Assembly: GCF_030463565.1 (NCBI RefSeq)
Contig: NC_134654.1
Location: forward strand, 14,896,202 to 14,960,201
Direction of reading: 5' to 3'
Source of the DNA: Pelecanus crispus
Taxonomy: Eukaryota; Chordata; Aves; Pelecaniformes; Pelecanidae
DNA length: 64,000 bases
The translations under genes and the position numbers were made by a program. Of the stretch, positions 45,209 to 64,000 are shown one piece after another. Positions within the stretch are counted from its first letter, which is position 1. Every line of letters begins with the position of its first letter. Under the pieces are notes generated by a model, which did not search any database, was not told where the DNA came from, and saw only the letters and a program-made list of their open reading frames with translations.

Positions 45209-46135
45209 TTGCCCTCTACATAAAGAAATCACTACAGTGTGAAGAGCTGTCCCTGAAGAATAGCCACGATCAGGTCTAAAGCTTATGGGTAAGAATTAGA
45301 GACAGAGGCAACAAGGGGAACCTTGTGCTTGGTGTCTAACTACAGGCTGCCTGATCAAGGAGAGCCTACTGACAAAGCCGCCTTCCTCCAGTTCCAGGAG
45401 GCTTTGCACTTGCAGACTTTCATTCTTACTTGGTTTAGTGGTGGACTTGGTAGTGTTAGGTTAATGGTTGGACTGGATGATCTTAAAGTCTTTTCCAACC
45501 TAAACGATTCTATGATTCTACTGGGGGACTTCAACCACCCCAACATTTGCTGGAAAAGCAACATGGCAAGCTCTAGGCAATCCAGGAGATTCGTAGAATT
45601 CATTGAGGACAACTTCCTAAGCCAGGTAATAGACACCCCTACCCGAGGGGATGCAATATTGGACCTGATGGTCACCAATGCAAGTGAGCTCATTGGTGAC
45701 ATCAAGACTGGAGGCAGACTGGGCTGCAGTGATCATGCGTTGGTGGAGTTCACGCTCCTGAGGGACATGAGAAAAGCAAGGAATACGGTCAGGACCCTGA
45801 ATTTTAGAAAAGCAAGCTTCCAGCTCTTCAAGGAGTTAGTCAGAAGGACCCCCTGGGAGACAGTCCTCAGGGACAGGGGAACGGAACAGAGCTGGCAGAT
45901 CTTTAAGGACACCTTCCATAGAGCGCAAGAGCTCTCAGTCCCCAAGTGTAAGAAATCAGACAAGGAAAGGAAGAGACCAGCATGGCTGAGTCAAGACATG
46001 CTGGTCAAACTAAAGAGTAAGAGGGAACTGCAAGAGGGCAGTGGAAGCAGGGACAGGTGTCCTGGGAAGACTACAGGGAATCTGCCCGGTTGTGTAGGGA
46101 GGGGATCAGGAAGGGCAAGGTACAGCTGGAGCTGA
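45209..46135 (+). pseudogene. CR1 ORF2 endonuclease, C-terminal part, with inserted tail
   Basis: The frame holds VALYIKKSLQCEEL, YRLPDQGEP, then foreign residues from a CR1 tail, then ILLGDFNHPNICW (catalytic D and N) and SDHALVEFTLLRDM (the SDH motif). The open frame crosses the inserted tail without a stop. It ends at 46135 after a frameshift in the linker to RT. Confidence 0.85.
45431..45519 (+). mobile_element. Nested ~90-bp CR1 3' tail
   Basis: The insert runs from TTTAGTGGTGGACTTGG to GATTCTATGATTCTA and interrupts the endonuclease codons before LLGDFNHP. The host sequence at the site (CATTCTA) resembles the tail octamer. Confidence 0.85.
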
Positions 46136-46223
46136 ATTTGTCAAGGGATGTAAAGAATAACAAGAAGGGCTTCTACAGGTATGTCAACCAGAAAAGGAAG
46201 GTTAAAGAAGGCGTACCCTGCCA

Positions 46224-47870
46224 ATGAACAAGAATGGTGACCTAGTAGCAACAGACGAGGAGAAGGCTGAGGTACTCAACAGCTTCTTTGCCTCAGTATT
46301 TACCGGCAACCTCTCTCCTCACCCCTCCCGAGTCGATAGACCACAAGATGGGGACGAGGCGGGTAAAGCCCCTCCCACCACAAGGGAAGATCAGGTTCGA
46401 GACCACCTGAGGAACCTGAATGTACACAAGTCTATGGGACCTGATGACATGCATCCTAGAGTCCTGAAGGAAATGGCTGATGTAGTTGCCAAGCCACTCT
46501 CCATAATATTTGAAAAGTCATGGCAGTCAGGTGAAGTCCATGCTGACTGGAAGAGGGAAACTTTGTGCCCATTTTTAAAAAGGGAAGAAAGAAGTACCCT
46601 GGGAACTCCTGACCTGTCAGCCTCACCTCTGTGCCTGGGAAGATCATGGAACAGATCCTCCTAGAAACTATGCTAAGACACATGGAAGACAGGGAGGTGA
46701 TTTGAGACAGTCAGAATGGCTTCACCAAGGGCAAGTCCTGCCTGACCAACCTAGTGGCTTTCTATGAAGGAATGACTGCATCAGTGGACAAGGGAAAAGC
46801 AATGGATGTCATCTATCTGGACTTCTGTAAAGCCTTCAACACAGTCCCCCACAACATCCTTCTCTCTAAATTGGGGAGATATGGATTTGATGGGTGGACT
46901 GTTTGGTGGATAAGGAATTGGCTAGATGGTCATATCTAGAGGGTCGTGGTCAATGGCTTGATGTCCACATGGAGACTGGTGACCAGTGGAGTCCCTTAGG
47001 GGTCCGAACTGGGACCAGTGCTGTTTAATATCTTCATCAATGACATAGACAATGGGATCGAGTGCACCCTCAGCAAGTTTGCAGGCAACACCAAGCTGAG
47101 TGGTGCGGTTGACATGCCAGAAGGACGAGATGTCATCCAAAGGGACCTGGACAAGCTGGAGAGGTGGGCCTGTGTGAACCTCATGAGGTTCAACAAGGCC
47201 AAATGCAAGGTCCTGCACCTGCGACGGGGCAACCCCCGATATCAGTACAGGCTGGGGAATGAAGGGATTGAGAGCAGCCCTGCGGAGAAGGACTTGGGGG
47301 TACTGGTGGATGAAAAGCTGGACATGAGCCAACAACGTGCGCTTGCAGCCCAGAAAGCCAACCACATCCTGGGCTGCATCAAAGGAAGCATGACCTGCAG
47401 GTTGAGGGAGGTGATTCTGCCCCTCTACTCTGCTCTGGTGAGACCTCACCTGGAGTACTGCATCCAGCTGTGGATCCCTCAGCACAAGAAGGACATGGAC
47501 CTGCTGGAGCAGGGCCACAAAAATTATCTGAGAGCTGGACCACCTCTCCTACGAGGACAGGCTGAGAGAGTTGGGGTTGTTCAGCCTGGAGAAGAGAAGG
47601 CTGCGGGGAGACCTTACTGCAGCCTTTCAGTGCTTAAAGGGGGCCTATAGGAAGGATGGGTACAATATTTTTAGCAAGGCCTGTTGTGACAGGGCAAGGA
47701 ATATTGGTTTTAAACTAAAGGAGGGTCGATTTAAAGTGGGTGTAAGGAAGAAATTTTTTATAATGAGGGTGGTGAAGCACTGGAACAGGTTGCGCAGAGA
47801 GGTAGTGAAGGCCCCATCCCTAGAAACATTTAAGGTCAGTTTGGATGGGGCTGTGAGCAACCTGATCTAG
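46224..47870 (+). pseudogene. CR1 ORF2 reverse transcriptase, broken
   Basis: Pieces in order are KSMGPDDMHPRVLKEM (46224-46664), [15 protein letters not shown] (motif A, 46754-46939, then TAG), [22 protein letters not shown] (47018-47650) and the C-terminal frame (47571-47870). Motif C reads FAGN where active copies have FADD. Several stops and shifts are present. Confidence 0.88.
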
Positions 47871-48753
47871 TTAAAGATGTCTCTGCTCAGTGCAGGGGGG
47901 GTTGGGCTAGATGATCTCTAAAGGTCCCTTCCAACCCAAAGCATTCTATGATTCTATGATTCTATGATTCTATGATTCTATGATTTGATAAGCTTTTTTT
48001 TTTTTTGCCTGCTTTCAACTTACCCCAGAATTATCAATGTCTACAAACTGGGAGTCAAAAGTTAAAATAAGGGCCAGAATGTGAAATCATGGGTTCCAAA
48101 TATGGTTAAGAAGTCTTGCATTTTGTGGGGTGAATTTGTTTACCAGACATCTGGCAGAAGACACATACCTTCTTGAATGGTTAGCATGTGAGAAAACCAG
48201 ATTTAAGAATTGGTCAGGATGGGGGTCCTATTGCATAATTATTTAAAAGCTCTTGTCTGCATACAGCACCTTATATGAGTGCAAACCACAGTGAGAAACA
48301 ATCCTGAGGAAAGAGCATATGGTAGAGACTACCAGTCTGTGTTTATGAACTGCAGGCTAAGAAAAAAATTAAGGTGCTTAAATTAGATCTTTTAAAAATC
48401 TTGTAGACACCAACCAAGTATGTTCCTGGATGAGGTGGAAATTCATTGGTGGCACCCAGAAACAAGATAAGCTGGGTAATAATCTATTGTAAAAAGACCA
48501 CAGTTATTATAAAGGAAGAAAAGCAGAAGGCCAGAGGAAATAATTCCTCTGTCAGTGAATATGTTAGAAACATCTCTATCACAAAGAAATACATGAAACA
48601 AATGGAAGGAATCAAGACCTTCTGTTCTGGTCAAGGGATTGAGACTGCTTCTACTGGAGTGTATACAAACTCTCTTAGCAACTGCTTTGTTCATCTGCAG
48701 AATTGAAGGTGCCAGTTTCAGAATACTGGGTATGCTGTAAAGAATAAAGACAG
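46985..48753 (+). repeat. Inverted repeat, right arm (1769 bp)
   Basis: It matches the reverse complement of 36728-38494. The CR1 part (46985-47982) continues upstream without a break into the long CR1, so this arm keeps the original context. The remaining ~770 bp is non-CR1 flank and contains a 13-T run (47994-48006) that is also 13 long in the other arm. Confidence 0.95.
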
Positions 48754-49117
48754 TCTTTTCTAAGGATGAAAGGGGAAATCTTATTGCTGTCTACAGCTAC
48801 GTAGTGTGATGGTGTAGAGAAGATGGAGCCAGACTCTTCTCACATGTGCACAGTAGAAGAAAAAAAAGGTATTGGACAGAAATCGGAACACATGAAATTC
48901 TGGTTAGATATTAGGAAATATTTTTTCCACAATTACAGTAGTCAAGCATTGGGACAGGTTGCCAATGAGGTCAGGAAATGTCACTTCTTGAATATATTCA
49001 AAACTCAACTGCTTAAGGCTCTGAGCAACATCATCTAATTGGTCTGGTTTTGAGAGAAGGAGGAGGGTCCAGAAACCCCCAGAAGTACCTTCTAACTTAA
49101 ATTATTCTATAATTCTA
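48754..49117 (+). repeat. Old CR1 3' part
   Basis: GGGGAAATCTTATTGCTGTCTACAGC, then ATTAGGAAATATTTTTTCC and a decayed octamer (ATTCTATAATTCTATG) form an older CR1. It starts exactly where the right arm's homology ends. Confidence 0.85.
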
Positions 49118-49934
49118 TGTGAATTTATAGGTATAGGTGAGTCTTGCAGCTGGTCTCCAGCCAAGATAATTTTGATATTAGTGAGAGAATGTGATTCTGT
49201 CAGTTTTCCCACTGGAAGGGAAAATTTGCATGAATACCAAATGCTAAAAATGCTGAAAATTAATGAAAGTGCAGATAAATTAGGCAGAGTAAAATACAAA
49301 ATCAAACAAACCCCGGTGAAGGTACCAGGAGATGACTTTGGGTATAAATACCTGACTGACATCCTTTAGCAAGTCCCACAGTGCTCTGTGCAATAAGGTG
49401 TCAGCTGGTAGGACACAGTCTACCCCAGTCACTATTCAGAGATGCCACTTTACATTGTTTGTTTGTTTGGTTGGTTTTAAGGTGTTCATGAGTGTTTAGA
49501 AACTGGGAATATGTTAAATTAATAAGGATAATACTATGGCAATTGTTCTTTCTAAAGTTTGTGTGAATGAAGTGATGGTGCACAATGACCATAAATTAAT
49601 CAATTATAAAGCTAGTGGACTGCATATAACTTATGATATCTCCACAGGATGTGAAAAGCATGAAGAAATTATCATGCTAATTTTAAGTTGTACACAGTCA
49701 GATACTGTTATAGGACAGGAGCCAACAGCTGATTGTAGGAAAATATAGGCTGATGAAAAGGAATTTCTGCTTTTGGGTAGAGGGACAAAACTTGAACCTT
49801 GAAAATAAAAGTTCATTCAGTATTTGAAGTGTACAGAAAGAAGCAATCAGTACAAAAGAGAACAGGAGAATGAGGTTCCAAATATTTCCAAATATTAGAA
49901 TCAATTTTGGGGAGGCAGCAGGGGAAGGATTGTA
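49118..49934. other. No gene recognised
   Basis: Mixed, AT-rich sequence with only short open frames on both strands. Confidence 0.5.
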
Positions 49935-50640
49935 GAGTAACTCAGGTGGGAAGGTACGTCAGGAGGTCTTTGGTCCACCCTCCTGTCAGCTATGAGGTAA
50001 GACCAGATCGCTCAGGGCTTTACCTAGTCAGGTCTTGAAAACCTCCAAGTAGGAAGACTGCACAGCCTCTTCTGGGCAGCCTGTTTCACTGCTTGACAGT
50101 CCTCATGATAAGAAAGTTTCTCCTTATATCTAGTCCAAGCCTCTCTTATCTGAACCTATGCTCAGTGTCTGTCATTCTCCTACCATGCACCAGTGTGAAA
50201 AGCCTGGGTCTGTGTAATAAATAACCTTCTTGTAGAAACTGGAAGTCTGCTAAACATTGTAGATATTGGCAGGCTTCAGGTCCCTCTGAAGTCTCCTCTG
50301 CAGACAGCAAAAGCCTCAGCCTCTTCTCATAACACATGTGCTCCAGCCCCCTCACCATCTTGGTGGCCATCTGCTGAACTTAATCCACTTTGTTTCTGTG
50401 TTTCCTGTGTTGTGGAGCCCAAAACTGGACACAGTATTGTAGATGTCATCTAATGAGTGCTAAATGGCAAGGAATAATCACTCTCCTGGATCTATTGGGT
50501 ACGTTCCTGTTAATACAGCCCAAGATGCTGTTGGCTTTCTTACTGCCAGGCACATTTTCAGCCTGCTGTAGTCTCAGTTCAACAAGATTCCCAAGTCCTT
50601 CTCCACAGTTAATCTTCAGCAATCACAGCAGCCCAATTGT
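49935..50640 (-). repeat. Old CR1, RT C-terminus and 3' region
   Basis: On the plus strand GGGCAGCCTGTTTCACTGCTTGAC, TTTCTCCTTATATCTAGTCC, CCAAAACTGGACACAGTATTG and CAAGATGCTGTTGGCTTTCTT are inverted CR1 steps in the right order. Confidence 0.85.
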
Positions 50641-51155
50641 GCAACCACATCTCTTATTCCAGTGATATTGCAGCTCATTGACTGCATGTGGAGATCTAGT
50701 TCCTCCCACTTGTTTCCCAGGCTGTTTGCATTTGTGTACATACACTTGAGGTGGGTTTTTCTTTATCCTGTTTTATCATTGCTGGAGTCTCATTTTTTCC
50801 TATCACCTTGTACCTTTTGCTTTCCATCACTGTTGACTTCTACCCCATGACAAAATCTCCCTCCTCCATTATTCCTAGTTTAAAGTATTTCTCAACAGGT
50901 TGGCCAGCCTGATCACAAAGATGTTCTTGTCCAGCTTTGCAAAGTGCACCCTGTTTCTACCCAGCAGTTCCTCATCCTCTGAGAGAGACCTATGGTTGTC
51001 AAAGCCAAACCCCTGTCACCAGGACCAGCTGTGCACAATCAAGTGTTGACCCACAGGATCCATGTCCTACTCCCAAGCCTTGTCCTTGCAAGATCAATGA
51101 GAATGCCACCTGGGCCCTCATGTCCTACACCTTCACTCCCCCAGAGTAACTGTTA
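50641..51155. other. No gene recognised
   Basis: C/T-rich stretch with short frames only. It may hold decayed repeat sequence. Confidence 0.4.
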
Positions 51156-51590
51156 CAGAATTACAGAATCGTTTAGGTTGGAAAAATCCCTTTAAGATCT
51201 TCAAGTCCAGCCATTAACCTAGCACTGCCAAATACACCACTAAACCATGTCCCTAAGCATATCTACACATCTTTTAAGTACCTCCAGGGATGGTGACTCA
51301 ACCACTTCCCTGGGCAGCCTGCTCTAATGCTTGACAACCCTTTCAGTGAAGAATTTTTTCCTAATGTCCAATCTAAACCTCCCCTGACACAATTTGAGGC
51401 CGGCCATTTCCTCTTGTTACTTGGGAGAAGAGACTGACACCCACCTTCCTACAACCTCCTTTCAGGTAGTTGTACAGAGCGATAAGGTCTCCCCTGAGCC
51501 TCCTCTTCTCTAGGCTAAACAATCCCAGCTCCCTCAGCTGCTCCTCATAAGACTTGTTCTCTAGACCCTTCACCAGCTTCTTGACATGCC
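51156..51590 (-). repeat. CR1 3' end and RT C-terminal part
   Basis: From ACAGAATCGTTTAGGTTGG through the 3' UTR into [21 protein letters not shown] (minus). It is moderately diverged from the young copies. It joins directly to ORF1-like sequence instead of the rest of RT. Confidence 0.88.
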
Positions 51591-52750
51591 GAAGGTCTCC
51601 CCAATAGTATCATTGCTGTCCACATGGATAATCAACATGGAATCATAGTCTGAGTACTGGACAGGCTTCAGCAGTCTCCCTGAAATATCTCAGATCTAAG
51701 CCCCCAACAAACAACAAACATCCCTGGATAGCAAGTCAGGTCACCAGAAGTGGCCTCCAACCCCTGAAGGGTATAGTTTCCTGCTACTGTCACTTGCCAT
51801 GCTCCCCCAGTTCTGCTTCATGTTTCAGGCTCAGCTGGCTCTGAATGCTCCCCAGACAGAGCTGGCAGCCTCTTGCCTGCTGCCAGAGAACAAAACTATT
51901 CTGCAGTTGTAGATCTGCCAATGCACAAAAAGTCGTCCTCTTGCCAGAAGCCACAACATCCAGTGAGAGTCTCCAGTGAGTGCAGTCTCTGGCTGCTCTT
52001 CCTTCTGTGCATGACAGGGGTTCAGCCTCTTATCTTTGCAGCATTTCTGTGAAGATCTTGTCAATCTCTTTTTCATCATCCCTTGTTCTATGCAGCTTTC
52101 TCACCTCCTCCTACAGCTCCTTAACTTCAATAGAGCTTCTCAGTCACAGCACACCTTCTACAGGTAAGGAAGCTGCCTTCACTTTCTCCAGCTTCAGCAA
52201 GTGGCCCCAGGCACTCCCTGCAGCCCCAGACCCAGAGAGTTGCATCCTTCCTCAGGAGGCTAGTCTGCACAACCTCTGCTGTGCCTGGGACAGTTGCTCC
52301 AGTTGGTGCTGGGGGCAAGGCCCACTGACATGTGCCCACTCACCACCACCAATGCTGAGCGCTCACATGCTGCCTTCAGCAGAGTTTCTGCTGCTTTGAA
52401 GAGCAATGCTTTGGGCCCTAGGCTTGCAGTCCAGCAGTCATATATCTCTCTCCCTGGCACTAGTGGCATAAGTGCTTGAAACTCTCTGATTGGGAGTCAC
52501 TTTCTCCCACCTGCAACCTGGATCTGAGGAGCCTTGAACTTGCTCCCAGAAAAGCTAGAAGCAGAGCCCAGAACTTTTTCACAAACTGCAAGCACCAACA
52601 GCCAGGAAGAGTCCAAGCATTGTTTGAGGCCCCTGCCTGCATCCTGTGCACAAACTGACTGTCCTAAGGTCACAGCACTCCCAAGGGCCAGTTACATAGC
52701 AGATGGAGGCTGGGCACAGGTGCCTGCCACCGCTTAGTGGGCTTCCCGCC
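51591..52750 (-). repeat. CR1 ORF1 / 5' region, likely
   Basis: On the minus strand a hydrophilic, coiled-coil-like stretch (LKEEVRKLHRTRDDEKEID) and a stretch with DSNDTIGET-like codons resemble CR1 ORF1. Stops are frequent. If this belongs to the same CR1 as 51156-51590, most of ORF2 has been deleted. The right-hand part (52280-52750) may be CR1 5' UTR and is uncertain. Confidence 0.45.
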
Positions 52751-53955
52751 ACCCACCACCTCCCTTCTGAGGAGACTGGCTTATGTGTTGCTTTGCTATC
52801 TTACCTTATTGTTTCACAGTTTTCCTCTCTTGCAACTAATGGCCCATGGTTTCCTTCTGAGCTAATTGTTTTTAATTGTGCTACTCTATGATCAGCTCCA
52901 CCTTACCACTGGCCATAAACTGACCTACTGTGGATCCTGCTGGCATAACGAGTTCAGACTATATTTATGCTATAATTGTTTTGCCTGAAAAAAATGTATA
53001 GTGATTTTTCTAAAGCCCAGAGCTTCTTGGTATACTGTGTAAGGCCTCTGCCACCCAGCATTCACAAATGCAGATCCTAGCGGGCTCATTAGCTGGAGGA
53101 CTCATGCAACAATGAAGAAAAAATGATGTCCAACAGAGTAGGCACACATAGCTCAGTTGCATGGGGAAGCTCCACATTGGACCTCAGAGTGGAGCAGCTG
53201 TGTATTCCTGATCTATGAGGACTGTAATAATTTCTACTTTCCCATCTTTAATGTGACTGTAGTTATTCTTCATGTATAATAATCACAAATCAAATTTTGA
53301 TTTTTTTTCTGACACTGTTGTCAGAATGATACCTAGAGAATTTCATAGACGAATTGTATGCTGTCTACAATCATGTATCTTCCAGATTTCTGTTTGCCTT
53401 CCTAGCCATTTCAAATTAGTAGTATTTACATTGAAAGCCTCTTCCCTCTATCAGCCTTTCATTCACAGCAAATTCTACCGTTATGCATATCATGAAACTC
53501 TTGAATCCTAAGCTGTTAATACACAGATTTTCCTGGAGAGATTGTACCTTTAATAACAAACAAATTACCCAGCCATGCACCACATTTGGGCTGCCTTATT
53601 TTCTGCCCTGCTCTTTGTGGAGTTTAGTTTTGGGATGGGATTTTTTACAGTCTTTATTGAAAAGAATTAAGGTGGAAATCCATAATGCTCTAACAAACTC
53701 ACATACTTTGTATTAGCATTAGAGGCTGCTTAAAAATCAGAGCAGTTGAGGACCTGTGTCACTGTCTTTTCTGAACTGAGACATCTGAATCTACTTTTTC
53801 AATACTAAGGCTTGCTTGAAACATCCATGGAAGTATCATTTCTTTATTAAGAAAAATAACTAATGCTACACAAATGTACATTTTTTATTAATTAAAACTG
53901 TTTCATTCTAATCTAGTATTATGATTTACAGGATGCCTTGAGATACGGTTGAAAT
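52751..53955. other. GSG1L2 3' flank and UTR
   Basis: No separate gene recognised. AATAAA on the minus strand at 53884-53889 and 53843-53848 are candidate poly(A) signals for GSG1L2, 67 and 108 bp after its stop. Confidence 0.5.
53884..53889 (-). terminator. Candidate GSG1L2 poly(A) signal AATAAA
   Basis: First AATAAA downstream of the stop at 53956 on the minus strand. Its use is inferred. Confidence 0.45.
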
Positions 53956-62114
<8,159 letters not shown>

Positions 62115-64000
62115 CTGGAAAACCAAATCAATAGCACTAATATTATAAGCAGTCATTCAGTATTTTCACCATTTCTTTCTTCATTTAATTGTTTACATAA
62201 CATTCAACAAAAGCTCAAAGGCTATGAGGATGCTATTATAACATCTATAGGAAGACTTCAAGGTCACCCTAAATTATAATTCCTTCTAGTGATTTGGCCA
62301 TTTAGTGGAAGAGCATTTGCACATTCCTGCCCTACACTTAAGAAGCTTACAGTACAAGGTGGGGCAGTATGGTTTTATACTCAGTAGCTGCCCTAAAATT
62401 GCCATGAACGAAAGTTAATATAAAAAGAATTTCTACCCAATTATCTAGTTGTTGACATCACAGTGGCTGAGTCGAGAGAGAAGTGTACCAAAACAGAAGA
62501 CCATGTTACCCAGCTAACAAACTGCAAGGCCATGCACGCAGCCACATGGACTGAGAGTCTAGTCGTTAAATAAAATCTTCCATGTGGGCTTAATTTTCCA
62601 CCAAACAGGTTCTTGATTTTTTGGACAGAGAAACTTTCATGAGCCCAGACGCTCTCCAGGTTTCACTGAGATTAATTGCTCTGGTTATCTGGTAATTCAT
62701 CTGTTTCTGGATATCTGTTAATTACATGTTATATGCAAGAAGGTAATCTTCCCATTAAAGTTTCTCAGCCTGGTGTTTTACGTTAGCATGCTGATGTCCC
62801 ACAGTCAGGAGCAGGAGGTCTTCTTGCGTCCAGATCACAGCAAGAACTGGCCAACAACCTTCCCAACCCTTATTAAAAACAAATAAGTGTGTCCTGAGAC
62901 ACCTGGCTGTAGATTAAAATAGTGATTTCATGTGAAGGTATATACTAACAATCATAACTTAAAAATAGAAACATTGCTAAGAAATGTAATTGAATACTGA
63001 ACACTACATATGGCAGTAAACAGTGTTCGTGTGGTAAATAACCCCTACTGCAGGCTTTGACAGTGTCTGTGGGACTTCTCTGATTCAAAGGCCATTTAGA
63101 GATTAAATTCTTTGGGCAGACTATGTGTGGGTGTTCCTGGGCAAGATTTATTTCTCCAGCAAATCCTTGTCTCAGTAAAAGATTCTGATTTTGTTCAGGA
63201 GTTCCAGATGTTAAGATGCCCAACAGTATTGGCTGCTCCAGCTATGACAGCTTGCATCTTAACATTTTTGATAAGTGAGCCATCACTACATGTGCACTGA
63301 ACAACTGTGATAATGCCTGTGTATGATGCCTAGGGACGATAAGTTCAGGAAGGGTGATCTTGATGCATCCTGAGTTTTGTGCACACAGCAGCCATATGCA
63401 TGTGCAGTACACAAACTCACTCTTCTCCTGTGCAGAGCAGGAGTTTATTTCCACACAGGATTTCACTACCCAGGGAGAGCTTCTCAGTGTGGTTATCAGG
63501 TACCTAGATGCTGTCTTAGGTGTCTTGATCTGACCTGCAGGTGCCTGTGGAATTTGCCAATGCTGTTCACTGGTTTAGTTTCAGCACTATGCCCACCAGT
63601 GGTTTCCTGTGTAAGGAACTCTCAGGGCAGGGCCCATGATCCACCCCTCCTTTCTGAGGACTGTGTCTCTGTGACTAAGAACCACATCTCATATATATAT
63701 ATTTTTTCATATTATGAAAATCTTGTCTTATTTATGCACAGTGACAAGCTGCAATAGAAGGAAGGAGGACTAGCCTTCAGATACTGAGTCTTCTTCCCCA
63801 AGGGGCTGAAACTGCATATCCAGGAAAGTACTCCAGTCCAGTATCCGGGACATACAATTTTAACCCCCTGGGGAAGAAGGAAGACATTTTTTTCTGGATC
63901 AGCCACTTGCAAAGTGATTGGTCTAACCATGTCAGTGATAGGGTTTACATTGGAGGGGGAGCACTTAACAGCATCTGCAGGCAAATTTTATAAGATCATG
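62115..64000 (-). other. GSG1L2 upstream intron; first exon not found
   Basis: The exon at 62114 begins mid-codon, so at least one more coding exon lies at higher coordinates. I could not recognise it before the window end. No other gene was seen. Confidence 0.55.

Larger units (their letters stand above)
43330..47982 (+). mobile_element. Long CR1 LINE, nested with a solo LTR and a CR1 tail
   Basis: The order is ORF1 esterase end (about 43392-43787), ORF2 endonuclease (about 44010-44236 and 45209-45900), RT (46224-47870), 3' UTR and five ATTCTATG octamers (to 47982). A solo LTR (44237-45203) and a CR1 tail of about 90 bp (45431-45519) are inserted. ORF2 has stops and frameshifts. The 5' limit is approximate. 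The part from 46985 onward is also the right arm of the inverted repeat. Confidence 0.9.

Noticed and set aside
46922-47518. 198-codon minus frame, also present at 37961-38524 plus
   Set aside because: Antisense of the CR1 RT in both inverted-repeat arms. The identity reflects the duplication, not selection.
62945-63466. Minus frames upstream of the GSG1L2 62114 exon as candidate first exon
   Set aside because: No first membrane segment or extracellular-loop motif, and stops occur between pieces.

Overview
The window reads as bird nuclear DNA. The signs are many CR1 LINE copies ending in the (ATTCTATG)n octamer, several avian-type LTR retroelements, vertebrate genes split into small exons, and a base composition near 40% GC. 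No rRNA, tRNA or CRISPR array was seen. Two host genes are supported. DHRS7C lies on the plus strand in six coding exons (28548-39689) and gives an uninterrupted 311-residue product. GSG1L2 lies on the minus strand, with its last three coding exons at 53956-62114 and the 5' exon(s) not found. The two genes converge.

Region by region. 1-1090 is a young CR1 3' half. 1091-3491 has no recognised gene. 3497-5411 is a deleted LTR retroelement with a perfect 5-bp target duplication. 5901-6155 is a CR1 with two tails, and 6156-7350 is T-rich. 7794-13184 is a decayed endogenous retrovirus on the minus strand (gag remnant, protease, RT, RNase H, integrase, env-like, 3' LTR); its gag end is cut by a young double-tailed CR1 (13185-14675). 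16526-19065 is a young CR1 split by two solo LTRs, each with an exact 5-bp duplication. 19846-28547 is the gene-poor region upstream of DHRS7C. DHRS7C intron 4 holds an ancient CR1, a CR1 tail and one arm of a large inverted repeat. 43330-47982 is a long CR1 with ORF1 esterase, endonuclease and RT remnants, broken by a solo LTR and a nested CR1 tail. 48754-52750 is a run of older CR1 pieces. GSG1L2 follows.

The most striking structure is a near-perfect inverted repeat of about 1.77 kb. One arm (36728-38494) is in DHRS7C intron 4; the other (46985-48753) is downstream of the gene. Together they bracket DHRS7C exons 5 and 6. Each arm holds the same 3' part of a CR1 plus about 770 bp of non-CR1 flank, so the arms cannot be two independent ordinary CR1 insertions. 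They differ by one 2-bp indel and one terminal mismatch in what I compared. Possible causes are recent inverted duplication, read-through (3'-transducing) CR1 retrotransposition, or an assembly error.

The host genes show no operon-like link. DHRS7C encodes an ER/SR-anchored short-chain dehydrogenase, and GSG1L2 a four-pass claudin-like membrane protein. The rest of the window is mostly a layered record of CR1 and LTR-element activity.
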